Shown: piece by piece, positions 1 to 8,623 of the stretch
Position numbering within the stretch: position 1 is the stretch's first letter
Layout: each line of letters begins with the position of its first letter
From: Gammaproteobacteria bacterium
GTDB lineage: Bacteria > Pseudomonadota > Gammaproteobacteria > Steroidobacterales > Steroidobacteraceae
Length of the DNA: 33,810 nt
Direction: 5' to 3'
Assembly: GCA_010027845.1 (NCBI GenBank)
Contig: RGUL01000020.1
Location: 1 to 33,810 of the forward strand
The notes under the pieces: model-generated
What the model was told of the DNA's origin: nothing
Databases searched by the model: none
What the model saw: the letters and a program-made list of their open reading frames with translations, nothing else
Translations under genes and position numbers: made by a program

Positions 1-43
1 CATCAGCCGAGAACGGCAGGTTGCCTACATAAATTTTCGCCAT
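1..43 (-). CDS. RRM-type RNA-binding protein, N-terminal fragment
   Basis: The minus strand opens an ATG at 43 and reads MAKIYVGNLPFSAD to the window edge. IYVGNL is a textbook RNP2 motif of the RNA recognition motif, and this N-terminus is typical of the small (about 80-110 residue) single-RRM proteins of bacteria, which bind single-stranded RNA in the cytoplasm and are often cold-induced. Only 14 residues are present, so the RNP1 motif and length cannot be checked. No strong Shine-Dalgarno is visible (CCAGAG lies just before the ATG). It diverges from the yeiH-like gene. Confidence 0.7.
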   Translation of the reverse strand, partial: MAKIYVGNLPFSAD

Positions 44-77
44 CTCTGGAAACACTCTCTAAAAACAGACATGATAC

Positions 78-92
78 GGTCACTGCGTGACC
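78..92. promoter_or_regulatory. Perfect 6-bp inverted repeat upstream of the RRM gene
   Basis: GGTCAC-TGC-GTGACC lies 35 bp upstream of the RRM start, in the divergent region 44-194 that it shares with the transporter gene. It could be an operator or a small hairpin in the RRM leader. Nothing else is recognisable in that intergenic region. Confidence 0.3.
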
Positions 93-194
93 ACCTGATC
101 GATGACGATTCAGCTTTGCAACTTGGCGCCGCGCAGCGCGTAGAACGCAGACAGAAGGGCAACGATCACCTCCGAGTGTACCACAACCCTCGGA

Positions 195-1265
195 TTGCAT
201 AAGGTTTTGTTGCCTCTAATTTGGAATCGTCTGCGCTTGACCATCCTGCAAACCGACCCGAACCCCGACCAAAACGCGCCCGCAGCGTCCCTCGCGAGCT
301 ACTTTCCAGGCGTGGCGCTCGCTGCTCTGATTGCGTTTTTTTCTTTAATAATCAAGGCTTTAAAGATACCTCTTTTAGCTAATCTCAGCCCGCTGATGTG
401 GGCCGTGATGCTCGGAATGGTGGTACGCAACACCATCGGGCGCCCCGAGATCGCGCGTCGCGGTCTCGCGCTCTGCCTACGCACGCCACTGCGCACCGGC
501 ATCGTCCTTCTCGGCCTACAGGTCACGCTCGCCGAGATACTCGGTGTCGGCACTTTCGGCTTGCTGACGTTGGTCGTTGCCCTCGCCGCCACATTTTGGG
601 TCACCCGCGTGATCGGACGGCGCCTCGGTGTCGCACCCGGCCTCGCCACCCTCATCGCCGCCGGCACCTCGGTGTGCGGCGCGTCGGCGATCGTCGCAGC
701 CAATACCGTCGTCGGCGAAGACGATGAGGCGGTCGCCTACTCGCTCGCCACGGTGACCTTGTTCGGCACCGTTGCAATGTTCCTCTATCCCACGATCGGC
801 GCGTTATTGCCGCTCGACGACGCAGCCTACGGTCTTTGGATCGGCGGCTCGGTCCACGAAGTCGCGCAAGTCGTCGCCGCCGGGTTCGCGCACGGCCAGG
901 CGAGCGGCCAAGCAGCGACCGTCGCCAAGCTCGCGCGCGTGCTGATGCTGGCGCCGCTGGTGTTAGCGATGGGATTTGCGGCGCGCGATCCGGCACGTCG
1001 TTCACGCGCACCGATGCCATGGTTCGTGTTCGGGTTCTTGGGGATGGCGCTGCTCGCCGGGACCGGGCTCGTCAGCGCCGAGTGGCGCGCGGATGCGAAT
1101 TTTTTGACGCAAGCCTTGCTGGCATTGGCGCTCGCTGCGGTCGGCCTAGAAACAGATCTCGGTAAACTCGTCGCGCAAGGTTGGCGGCCGCTCGCCCTGG
1201 GTGCCTGCGCGACGCTATTCATCGGCGCCGGCACGCTAGCCGCCGCACTGCTCTGGCCGCGTTAA
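195..1265 (+). CDS. yeiH: YeiH/UPF0324 family putative sulfate exporter
   Basis: A 356-residue inner-membrane protein with about ten hydrophobic segments. It carries the family-typical block around residues 157-168 (GTSVCGASAIVA), with small and polar residues in the middle of a membrane span, and a later conserved block GGSVHEVAQVVAAG. The family is annotated as putative sulfate export transporter, but the substrate is poorly established. The start is uncertain: the longest frame begins with TTG at 195, and a TTG at 237 is equally possible; neither has a convincing ribosome-binding site. Its TAA stop overlaps the TAA stop of the convergent RND gene within one palindromic TTAA. Confidence 0.85.
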   Translation: MHKVLLPLIWNRLRLTILQTDPNPDQNAPAASLASYFPGVALAALIAFFSLIIKALKIPLLANLSPLMWAVMLGMVVRNTIGRPEIARRGLALCLRTPLRTGIVLLGLQVTLAEILGVGTFGLLTLVVALAATFWVTRVIGRRLGVAPGLATLIAAGTSVCGASAIVAANTVVGEDDEAVAYSLATVTLFGTVAMFLYPTIGALLPLDDAAYGLWIGGSVHEVAQVVAAGFAHGQASGQAATVAKLARVLMLAPLVLAMGFAARDPARRSRAPMPWFVFGFLGMALLAGTGLVSAEWRADANFLTQALLALALAAVGLETDLGKLVAQGWRPLALGACATLFIGAGTLAAALLWPR

Positions 1266-4200
1266 CGCGCGATCGTAGTCTCTTCGTCCGGCGGATTCAG
1301 CCACGCTTTGACGCGCGGCGTGAACCATCGTTCGATATCGTCGACCAAAGAAAATACTGCGGGAACGATGACGAGCGTGAGCGCGGTCGACGTCACCAAA
1401 CCGCCGATCACGGCGATGCCCATCGGCTGACGGAATCCACCGTTGGACAGACTGGTCGCAATCGGCAACATGCCTGCGACCATCGCGACGGTCGTCATGA
1501 TGATAGGCCGCGCGCGCTTGTGCCCCGCTTCGATCAGCGCCTCGGTGCGTTCCTTGCCGGCGCGCATCTCCTCGATGGCGAAGTCGACCAACAGAATCGA
1601 ATTCTTACCGACGATTCCCATCAGCATCAAAAACCCGATCACCACCGGCATCGAGAAAGGTTTTCCGGTGAGCATCAACGCGATCGCTGCGCCACCGACC
1701 GATAAAGGCAACGCCGAGAGAATAGTCATCGGCTGAAAAACTCGCGCGAACAACAAAACCAACACCGCGAATACCATCAAAACACCGGCGACGATCGCCA
1801 ACAGGAAATTAGAGAAAAGTTCGCGCATGAACTCCGCCTGACCCACTTCGACTAGGCGCACGCCACGAGGCAAGTCCGTGATTTCTTTGAGCGCATACAC
1901 TTTTTGAATCGCGACTCCGAGTTCGACGCCGTTAAGATCGGCATCGACAACCACGCGGCGGCTTTGGTTGTAGCGACGGATCACCGAGGGGCCTTGACCG
2001 AAGCCGATCTCGGCCACCGCCTTCAGTGGCACGGTGCCGCCGCTGGCGGTGCGTACCGGCAAATTTTCGAGCGTCGAGAGGTCGGTGCGCGCAGCCTCTA
2101 GCAAGCTGACGCGAATCGGTACCTGACGATCAGTTAAAGAAAACTTGGCAGCATTCTGCGGTAGGTCACCGAGCGTCGCGATCCGAATGGTTTGACTGAT
2201 CGCAGCAACCGACACGCCGAGTTCGGCCGCTTGATCGAGTCGCGGTTTGATCAAAACTTCGGGACGCTGCAAATCGCCGCTGATGCGTGCATCGCGCAAC
2301 TCGGGAAGCTTACGCATCGCTGCGACGAGATTATTGGCAGCAGCCAGCAAACGCTCGGTATCCTCGCCGGTTAAGTACAAGGTGATCGGCCGTTGCCCGC
2401 CGCCGGCGTCTTGGTTGGCGAACGAGATCCGCGCATCGGGCACCGCTGCGAGCGCCGGGGCGAGTTTGTACTCCCATTCGCGCTGCGTCATGCCGCGCTT
2501 CTCGGGCGGAATCAAAGAAACGAAGAGACGGCCATTACGGACCTCGCCACCGTCGCCGATCGATTCAACGACGTCCGTGACCTCGGGTCTTCGACGCACG
2601 ATTTCGGCGACCTGCGCCGACACGCGCGCGGTCTCCTCCAACCGGACGCCGGGCGGCAGTTCGATCGAAATTTGCGACGCAGAAAAATCTGCCGCAGGGA
2701 TGAACGCCTTCGGCACGGCGATCAGTAGCAGTATCGACAAAATGAAGAAACCGGTACCGGCAGCGATCGTCAGGCCACGGTTCTGCAAAGTCCACCGCAG
2801 CGCATCGAGATAGCCCGACATCAAAGGACCGTCGGCCGATCGGATCTCTTCGTGCGGCCGCAGCGTGTGGGCAGCGATCAACGGCGTGATCAAACGCGCC
2901 ACCAGCAGCGAGAAGAACACCGCGGCAGCGACGGTCAGACCGAATTGTTTGAAGTATTGGCCAGTGATGCCGCCCATGAAACTCACCGGCAGGAACACCG
3001 CGATGATGGTCGCGGACGTCGCCACCACCGCGAGACCGATTTCGTCCGCGGCATCAATCGCAGCTTTGTAGCCGGATTTACCCATACGCATGTGTCGCAC
3101 GATGTTTTCGATCTCGACGATCGCATCGTCGACCAAGACACCCGCAACCAACGACAAGGCCAGCAGGCTGATCATGTTGAGCGTGAAATCCATCGCGTAC
3201 ATGAATGCGAACGTCGGGATCGCAGAAAGCGGAATCGCGAGTGCGGAAATCGCCGTCGCACGCCAGTCGCGCAAGAAGATGAACACCACGAGCACCGCGA
3301 GAATCGAACCCTCGATCATGGCGGTCATCGCCGACTCGTACGAACTGCGCGTGTTCTCAACGGTCGTGAAGACGCGCTTGATCTCCGTATTCGGGTATTC
3401 CTCGCGCACCTTCACGAGTTCTTTTTCGACGCGATCGAGGGTGGTTACGTCCGAGGCACCACGCGCCTTCGAGATACCGAAACTCGTGGCCTCACGGCCG
3501 TTGACGCGGAACAAGGACCGACGCTCAGCCACGGCGTCTTCGACGCGTGCGATGTCCTGCAAGCGCACCATCATGCCGCTCGACAATCGCAGCTGCGTCG
3601 CTGCGAGATCGAGTGCCGTCCGCGCCGAGCCCAGCACGCGGATCGCCTGCTCGCCGCCACCGACCTGCGCACGACCGCCCGGTGCGTTCAAGTTCAGTTG
3701 TCGCAGTTGAGTGTTCACTTCGGTCGCGGTGATGCCGAGCGCCTGCATGCGCGCCGGATCGAGTTCGACGCGAATCTCGCGCGTCACACCGCTACGATCG
3801 AGTTGCGCCACACCCGGCAGTGCAAGTAAGCGCTTCGAGATCGTGTTTTCGACGAACCAACTTAATTGCTCGGGCGTAAGGTCGGTGGTGGTGACGGCGT
3901 AGTACGCGATCGCCCCGCCCTCAGCATCGATCCGTGTCACCTGCGGCTCGTCGATGCCATCGGGAAGTTCCGAACGAATTTTGCTCACTGCATCGCGCAC
4001 GTCGCTCACGGCGCGATCGAGCGGTGTACCGATCTGGAATTCGACGAAGGTCGCCGACGCACCTTCCGAAGCGCGCGAACTGAGATTGCGCACACCGCTC
4101 ACACTGCGCAATGCACCCTCAATTTTTTGAGTGACCTGCGACTCGATCTCGCTCGGCGCCGCGCCAGGCTGCGACACGGTGACGTTGACGATCGGAAAGG

Positions 4201-4324
4201 TGATGTCCGGATTGAGGTTGATCGGTAGTCGCAGAAACGACACCACACCCAAAAATCCGAGCACCATGAAGAGAACGATCGGAAACGTCGGATGACGGAT
4301 CGCCCAAGCCGAAATATTTTTCAT
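1262..4324 (-). CDS. RND efflux transporter, inner-membrane permease (AcrB/HAE1 type)
   Basis: A 1020-residue proton-driven RND pump protomer. It shows TM1 near residues 12-30, a large periplasmic loop, a TM2-6 block, a second loop and a TM8-12 block. The proton-relay residues are intact: Asp399-Asp400 in GVLVDDAIVEIEN (the D407/D408 equivalents of AcrB) and Lys907 in GKNSILLVDF (the K940 equivalent). The ATG at 4324 is chosen because MKNISAWAIRHP matches the usual RND N-terminus; the frame stays open upstream to 4378 but would run into the adaptor gene. It follows the adaptor by 7 nt, so the two are one operon. There is no outer-membrane factor nearby, so a TolC-like protein must be encoded elsewhere. 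The substrate cannot be inferred. Confidence 0.95.
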   Translation of the reverse strand: MKNISAWAIRHPTFPIVLFMVLGFLGVVSFLRLPINLNPDITFPIVNVTVSQPGAAPSEIESQVTQKIEGALRSVSGVRNLSSRASEGASATFVEFQIGTPLDRAVSDVRDAVSKIRSELPDGIDEPQVTRIDAEGGAIAYYAVTTTDLTPEQLSWFVENTISKRLLALPGVAQLDRSGVTREIRVELDPARMQALGITATEVNTQLRQLNLNAPGGRAQVGGGEQAIRVLGSARTALDLAATQLRLSSGMMVRLQDIARVEDAVAERRSLFRVNGREATSFGISKARGASDVTTLDRVEKELVKVREEYPNTEIKRVFTTVENTRSSYESAMTAMIEGSILAVLVVFIFLRDWRATAISALAIPLSAIPTFAFMYAMDFTLNMISLLALSLVAGVLVDDAIVEIENIVRHMRMGKSGYKAAIDAADEIGLAVVATSATIIAVFLPVSFMGGITGQYFKQFGLTVAAAVFFSLLVARLITPLIAAHTLRPHEEIRSADGPLMSGYLDALRWTLQNRGLTIAAGTGFFILSILLLIAVPKAFIPAADFSASQISIELPPGVRLEETARVSAQVAEIVRRRPEVTDVVESIGDGGEVRNGRLFVSLIPPEKRGMTQREWEYKLAPALAAVPDARISFANQDAGGGQRPITLYLTGEDTERLLAAANNLVAAMRKLPELRDARISGDLQRPEVLIKPRLDQAAELGVSVAAISQTIRIATLGDLPQNAAKFSLTDRQVPIRVSLLEAARTDLSTLENLPVRTASGGTVPLKAVAEIGFGQGPSVIRRYNQSRRVVVDADLNGVELGVAIQKVYALKEITDLPRGVRLVEVGQAEFMRELFSNFLLAIVAGVLMVFAVLVLLFARVFQPMTILSALPLSVGGAAIALMLTGKPFSMPVVIGFLMLMGIVGKNSILLVDFAIEEMRAGKERTEALIEAGHKRARPIIMTTVAMVAGMLPIATSLSNGGFRQPMGIAVIGGLVTSTALTLVIVPAVFSLVDDIERWFTPRVKAWLNPPDEETTIAR

Positions 4325-4331
4325 CGAGCGC

Positions 4332-5468
4332 TCACTGTGTCGCGAGTCGGACCTTTTCGCCGGAGCGCAGATAGGCACCAGCGGTGGTCACGACGCGCTC
4401 ACCGTCACTGAGACCCACCGCGACGACCACACCTTCGGGTCGCGCTTGCCCGAGCGTGATGCTGCGGCGTCGTGCAGCACCCTGCGCATCGACGACGTAG
4501 ACGAAATTGCCTTCGATATCGGAGAGCACGGCCGTCTGCGGCAACACGGGCCGCAAACCTTTACCGACCTCGATGCGACCGCGCGCGAATGCGCCGGGAC
4601 GTAAATCACGATCGGGATCGAGCGCGACGCGCACGCTACCTAGTCGCGTTTGCGCGTCGATCGCCGCACCGACGAGTCGCACTTTGCCGCGAAATTCGCG
4701 CGCGACGCCGGTGACCGTCACCGTCGCACTCTGCGCCGCAGCGAGTCGTGGCAAATCTTGTTCCGCGACGTTACCGCGCAATTCCATCGGCCCCGCACGA
4801 CCGACACGAAATAACGGCACACCGCCCGGCGTCGCCAACTGCCCGATCTCGGCCGCACGCGTCAGCACGACACCGGCGAATGGCGCGCGGATTTCGGTTC
4901 GTCGCAGCCGCGCCTGCGCTTCGTTCAATTGTGCGGCGACGACTTTCACGCGCGCTTCCGCAGCGACCGCACTCGCACGCCGACGATCGATTTCCTGCTG
5001 CGAGAATGCGCCGGTCGCAGCGACCGCTTGCGCGCGACGATAATCGGCTTCGGCGACTGCGGAGTTCGCACGCGCTTCTTCCAATTGCGCCTGCAGGCTG
5101 CCGACCGCAGGCGCGACCGTAGCCGTGTCGAGCCGGGCGAGCACCTGCCCTTCTCGAACTCGGTCGCCGCTGTCGACCAGCACGGCGGCGATGCGCCCCG
5201 TATCGCCTTCCGTCGTGATGGCGGCTTCTTCGCGCGCCGCGATGGTGCCGGTGACAGTGACCACGTCGGCCACTTCTAAGGCCTTCACGGTCACGACCGA
5301 CACAAGCGGCGGCTGACTGGGACCGGAATCCGGAACTTGCGACAGACGGGTCCGTACCAAACCGAGCACAACAAGCACGGCGATGGCACCGGAGACCCAA
5401 AAAATGCTGGCGGGAGCGGCGCGAAGGCGATCGCGCAGGTCGGCCCCGCGCGAAGAAAAATCAACCAT
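4332..5468 (-). CDS. RND efflux periplasmic adaptor (membrane fusion protein)
   Basis: A 378-residue HlyD/AcrA-type adaptor. A single N-terminal membrane anchor (about residues 20-40) is followed by a biotinyl-lipoyl half (EGDTGRIAAVLVDSGDRV), an Ala/Glu/Gln-rich alpha-helical hairpin (about 105-165), the second lipoyl half (RRTEIRAPFAGVV) and beta-barrel/membrane-proximal domains. It links the RND pump to an outer-membrane channel. The ATG at 5468 is preferred; an in-frame TTG two codons upstream is less likely. It is first in the operon with the pump. A perfect palindrome with a possible promoter lies 69-96 bp upstream. It has an anchor-type N-terminus rather than a lipobox. Confidence 0.93.
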   Translation of the reverse strand: MVDFSSRGADLRDRLRAAPASIFWVSGAIAVLVVLGLVRTRLSQVPDSGPSQPPLVSVVTVKALEVADVVTVTGTIAAREEAAITTEGDTGRIAAVLVDSGDRVREGQVLARLDTATVAPAVGSLQAQLEEARANSAVAEADYRRAQAVAATGAFSQQEIDRRRASAVAAEARVKVVAAQLNEAQARLRRTEIRAPFAGVVLTRAAEIGQLATPGGVPLFRVGRAGPMELRGNVAEQDLPRLAAAQSATVTVTGVAREFRGKVRLVGAAIDAQTRLGSVRVALDPDRDLRPGAFARGRIEVGKGLRPVLPQTAVLSDIEGNFVYVVDAQGAARRRSITLGQARPEGVVVAVGLSDGERVVTTAGAYLRSGEKVRLATQ

Positions 5469-5536
5469 GGTCAAAAATCCGATATTGAAAACGAACAGGG
5501 AGCAGACGTGATCCGGGGGGAAATCCGGTCATTCCG

Positions 5537-5564
5537 CGGGTGTTATATCTAACTATAACACCCG
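5537..5564 (-). promoter_or_regulatory. 11-bp perfect palindrome, likely operator of the efflux operon
   Basis: CGGGTGTTATA-N6-TATAACACCCG lies between the hydrolase stop codon (5572) and the adaptor start (5468). It is not followed by a T-tract in the minus direction, which argues against an intrinsic terminator. A TTGACG hexamer (5575-5570) lies just upstream on the minus strand and the A/T-rich core could hold a -10 box, so a repressor bound here would cover the promoter. TetR- and MarR-type repressors commonly control RND operons through such sites. No regulator gene is adjacent. Confidence 0.6.
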
Positions 5565-5571
5565 GGATTCG

Positions 5572-6825
5572 TCAAGGCGTAAGCCCCCGCAGAATGGTGT
5601 TCGGTAAAAAACTGTTATCCCACTCGCGGCCATCTTTGCGCGGCGGGTCGTTGCCAACGCGCAGGATGATCAGCTCTTTCGTCGGCATGATGAAGGCGAC
5701 TTGGTTCGAATTGCCATCGAACAAAAAAAGATCGTCGGTCAAATAGGGTTCGGAATGCAGCACGCGTCGTGCTTCGACGTCGCGCGCTGGATTCGCGAAA
5801 CCGCGCCGCTTGATGTACGGACCGGGCACGTAAACGCCCAAGCCGTAATAAGGGTTTTCGGCAGTCGCGGTACGCATCGCGCGCACGTAGCCCTCGGGCA
5901 ACAAGCGTCGCCCCTGCCAACGACCGTCCTGCATCAAAAGTATCGCGAGGCGCAGATACGCCTCTGGCGGCACCATCAAACAGCAACCCGAATGCGCGAG
6001 ACCGCCCGGGCGATCGACCCAAATTTCTCCGCCCGGCGCATCGATGCGCTGCAGAATTTCGCGCGAAATGAAGTCGCCGTAACGCACGCCGGTGGCGCGT
6101 TCGATCACGAGCGCGACCAGTTCGGCGATCGCATTGTTATATTCGTAACGCGTGCCGGGCTCATCGGTGAGCGGATATTCGTGGACGATGACGTCGCCGT
6201 GCCGCGGGTGCAGATATGCACGATTCAAAATATCTTGATACTCGGGCGCCATGCTCTGCGCGAGGAATCCGGAGCGCATGTCGAGCATGTGTCGCACGAG
6301 GATACGCGAACGACGCGCGTCACCTTGCCATTCGGTGACGAAATCGGCGACCGGTTGGTCGAGCGATTTAATTTTGCCGAGCGCGATCGCGCGCCCGATC
6401 GCGACCGCCGTCATGGGTTTGGCGAGACTGCGCGAGGCAAAAGTCGAACTCGGCGTCGCACCAGCGAAATAGCTGGACTCGACGATTTTGCCGCGATGCC
6501 AAATCAGTAACGCGGTCGAATTATTGGCCGCCGCATACTCGCGCGCAGCGGCCAGCGCGCCCGCGGAGATGCGGATATCCGCGGGCCGTGCCGTCGGCAA
6601 GGGTTTCGGACGTTTCGCACCCGGCACTGGCTCGAGCGTGTCGTAGGACTCGAGGCCGAGGCCGAGTCGCGCGGCGTTCTGCAGCCGTTCGAAGCGTTGT
6701 TTGTAGATCGCCTCGTCCTCGGCGGAAAACGTCGGTGCAGCGGCCTGCGAGGTCGCACCGCCGGACAGCGCGAGCAGCAATGCGAGAAAAACGGCAGTGG
6801 TTCGAAGCACGCGGGTTTCTTTCAT
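5572..6825 (-). CDS. Exported serine hydrolase, beta-lactamase/PBP4* family
   Basis: A 417-residue protein with a clear signal peptide (MKETRVLRTT, then a hydrophobic core ending near ATSQAAA, cleavage about residue 28). The serine beta-lactamase-fold triad is visible: SLAK (SxxK, nucleophile Ser in SRSLAKPM), a Tyr-Asn-Asn motif in YEYNNAIAEL, and HSG near GGLAHSGCC in place of KTG. This is the class C / esterase EstB / D-aminopeptidase superfamily (PF00144). The substrate is unknown; resistance activity cannot be claimed. The start at 6825 is set by the signal peptide; the frame stays open upstream but without sense. It diverges from the small membrane protein by 60 bp. There is no obvious Shine-Dalgarno; TGCTACCCT, an extended -10-like string, ends 7 nt before the ATG. 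Confidence 0.88.
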   Translation of the reverse strand: MKETRVLRTTAVFLALLLALSGGATSQAAAPTFSAEDEAIYKQRFERLQNAARLGLGLESYDTLEPVPGAKRPKPLPTARPADIRISAGALAAAREYAAANNSTALLIWHRGKIVESSYFAGATPSSTFASRSLAKPMTAVAIGRAIALGKIKSLDQPVADFVTEWQGDARRSRILVRHMLDMRSGFLAQSMAPEYQDILNRAYLHPRHGDVIVHEYPLTDEPGTRYEYNNAIAELVALVIERATGVRYGDFISREILQRIDAPGGEIWVDRPGGLAHSGCCLMVPPEAYLRLAILLMQDGRWQGRRLLPEGYVRAMRTATAENPYYGLGVYVPGPYIKRRGFANPARDVEARRVLHSEPYLTDDLFLFDGNSNQVAFIMPTKELIILRVGNDPPRKDGREWDNSFLPNTILRGLTP

Positions 6826-6885
6826 GAGCGCGAGGGTAGCACAGCCCTCGCCTTCGGCTCGCGCAGCGACTATTCTGCGCGCGCC

Positions 6886-7056
6886 ATGCGGATCGCCAAA
6901 CCTATTTTGCTCACCAGCACGCCGGTCGGCGTCATCTGGGGGATGTACGAGGCGTTCAAGGTTCGGTGGTGGCTCGGTGGCTTGATGGCCGTCCTGATTG
7001 GCGTGATCGGCGGCTTCTCGTGGCTGACCGTTCGCACGATCCGCCGCGAGCGATAG
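6886..7056 (+). CDS. Small two-helix membrane protein (56 aa)
   Basis: The 56-residue frame MRIAKPILLTSTPVG... has two hydrophobic segments (about residues 5-22 and 29-48) separated by a short charged/aromatic turn (EAFKVRWW) and ends in a basic tail RTIRRER, consistent with a small inner-membrane hairpin with a cytoplasmic basic end. I do not recognise a family. It lies divergent from the hydrolase gene and 86 bp before the histidine kinase, so it may be the first gene of that transcript. A TATTCT box lies 9 nt before the ATG. Amino-acid composition and position favour a real gene, but evidence is limited. Confidence 0.6.
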   Translation: MRIAKPILLTSTPVGVIWGMYEAFKVRWWLGGLMAVLIGVIGGFSWLTVRTIRRER

Positions 7057-7142
7057 CAATCAGCAACTCGCGCGAGGCGCGAGAATCCGCAAGGTGCGCA
7101 GCAGCACGCACTTTCGCGATCGTTCCGGCCGACACTGTGCGC

Positions 7143-7949
7143 ATGACTGATCATCACGACCGTTCCGACGTACCATCGCGCTACGACTCGATACACGACG
7201 CGACACTGCGGGTCGCAAAAGAGCGAATGACCCATGTCGCTAGGCTCGCGACGATGGGCGAAATGGCTGCGGGCATCGCACACGAACTCAATCAACCGCT
7301 CGCCGCGATCGCCAATTACGCGAGTGCGGCCGGCCGGTTGGCCGCGTTGCAAGCACGAGGAAGCACGGATACCGACGGCGAACTGCCACTCGCGCTCACG
7401 CAGATCGGTGAACAGGCCTTGCGGGCCGGAGAGATCATTCGAACTCTGCGCGCGTTAGCGCAAAATCGTCAGACGCAGCGTGAGTTCGTCGACGTCAACG
7501 AGCTCGTCGAAGAAGTGTTGCGCTTCGCGCGCAGCGATCTACGGCTCAACGAGGTGCAAATCATCACCGAGTTCGGCGTCGGCCTCCCCTTGGCGCTACT
7601 TGATCGCATCCAGATCCAGCAAGTGCTGTTAAATCTTTTACGCAACGCCATCGAGGCGCTCGCCGTCAAGCCGCGCGAACGACGCGTGGTCCAGATCCGA
7701 ACGTCGTGCGATGACACACAAAGATTACTGATCGAAGTCACCGACGACGGGCCGGGCGCATCGGAAGACCTGGTGACACGGATGTTCGATCCGTTCTTCA
7801 CCACCAAGGAAACCGGCACCGGACTCGGACTTGCAATCAGCCGCACGATCGTCAGGGCGCATCGCGGTGAAATTTACCATCGCGCCGTCTCGACCGGCGG
7901 CGCATCGTTCGTCGTGGAACTGCCCGGTCCGAGTGGGAGTGGAGAATGA
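7143..7949 (+). CDS. Sensor-domain-less histidine kinase (FixL/NtrB-like core)
   Basis: 268 residues made almost wholly of a HisKA and HATPase_c core. The H-box GIAHELNQPLAAI places the phospho-acceptor at His47; the N-box is QVLLNLLRNAIEAL, the G1 box DDGPG, the F-box MFDPFFTTK and the G2 box GTGLGLAIS. The HELNQPLAAI form is typical of FixL, DctB and TtrS-type kinases. There is no transmembrane segment and no PAS or GAF domain before the H-box, only about 40 residues, so the signal must arrive through the short N-terminus or a partner protein. The ATG at 7143 is chosen; upstream sequence in frame is low-complexity Arg/Ala and unlike coding sequence. It overlaps the response regulator by ATGA, so the two are co-translated. 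Confidence 0.92.
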   Translation: MTDHHDRSDVPSRYDSIHDATLRVAKERMTHVARLATMGEMAAGIAHELNQPLAAIANYASAAGRLAALQARGSTDTDGELPLALTQIGEQALRAGEIIRTLRALAQNRQTQREFVDVNELVEEVLRFARSDLRLNEVQIITEFGVGLPLALLDRIQIQQVLLNLLRNAIEALAVKPRERRVVQIRTSCDDTQRLLIEVTDDGPGASEDLVTRMFDPFFTTKETGTGLGLAISRTIVRAHRGEIYHRAVSTGGASFVVELPGPSGSGE

Positions 7950-8623
7950 ATCGCAACGCCTCCGTGTTCATCGTCGACGACGACGATGCCGTGCGCAGCT
8001 CACTGCGGCTACTTTTGAAGTCGGTAGGCTTGCCCGCGATCGCTTACGCATCGGCAACGGATTTTTTGTCGGCATGGCAACCCGAGCAGCCAGGCTGCCT
8101 CGTGCTCGACGTGCGCATGCCGGGAATGAGCGGACTTGAGCTGCAACACGAGCTGAATCGTCGCGGCGCGATCATCCCGGTGATTTTCATCACTGGGCAC
8201 GCCGATATTCCGATGGCCGTCGAGGCTATCCAGCACGGCGCCTTCGATTTCCTGCAGAAGCCGTTTCGCGATCAAGATTTGATCGATCGAGTGCAACGCG
8301 CGCTGACGACCGATGCACAGCAGCGCAGTGAGCTCGCCAAACGCGAAATGATTCGCGAGCGCTTCGACTCGCTGACACCACGTGAACGCGAAGTGCTGAC
8401 CCTCGTGACGCGCGGCAAAGCCAATAAGGTGATGGCAGGTGATCTCGGCGTGAGCCAACGAACTGTCGAAATTCACCGCGCCCGCGTCATGGAGAAAATG
8501 GGCGCAGCATCACTCGCGCAGCTCGTACGCATGATGCTCGATCTCGAGACGCAGAGCCCGTCAACCCGTCGTCTGCAGACCCTGCGCAATGCCGTTGATG
8601 CTCGCGAGCAGCGCCTCGAATAA
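7946..8623 (+). CDS. FixJ/NarL-type response regulator
   Basis: A 225-residue regulator: receiver domain at residues 5-120 with the acidic pocket DDDD (11-14), phospho-acceptor Asp55 in VLDVRMPG, Thr83 (FITGHAD) and Lys105 (LQKPF), then a LuxR/FixJ helix-turn-helix (about 140-200, LTPREREVLTLVTRGKAN...SQRTVEIHRARVMEKMGA). Phosphorylation by the upstream kinase should drive dimerisation and DNA binding. The targets are unknown; the neighbouring small membrane protein gene or hydrolase are candidates by position only. Its last 21 codons overlap the 3' end of the convergent ppc gene by 63 bp. Confidence 0.95.
   Translation: MNRNASVFIVDDDDAVRSSLRLLLKSVGLPAIAYASATDFLSAWQPEQPGCLVLDVRMPGMSGLELQHELNRRGAIIPVIFITGHADIPMAVEAIQHGAFDFLQKPFRDQDLIDRVQRALTTDAQQRSELAKREMIRERFDSLTPREREVLTLVTRGKANKVMAGDLGVSQRTVEIHRARVMEKMGAASLAQLVRMMLDLETQSPSTRRLQTLRNAVDAREQRLE

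Noticed and set aside
2852-3829. 325-codon open frame antisense to the RND pump gene
   Set aside because: Arg/His/Asp-rich low-complexity translation with no recognisable feature, lying wholly inside a gene with intact motifs.
6966-7142. N-terminal extension of the histidine kinase frame
   Set aside because: It overlaps the small membrane protein in another frame and gives an Arg/Ala-rich segment without similarity to sensor domains; the ATG at 7143 is more natural.
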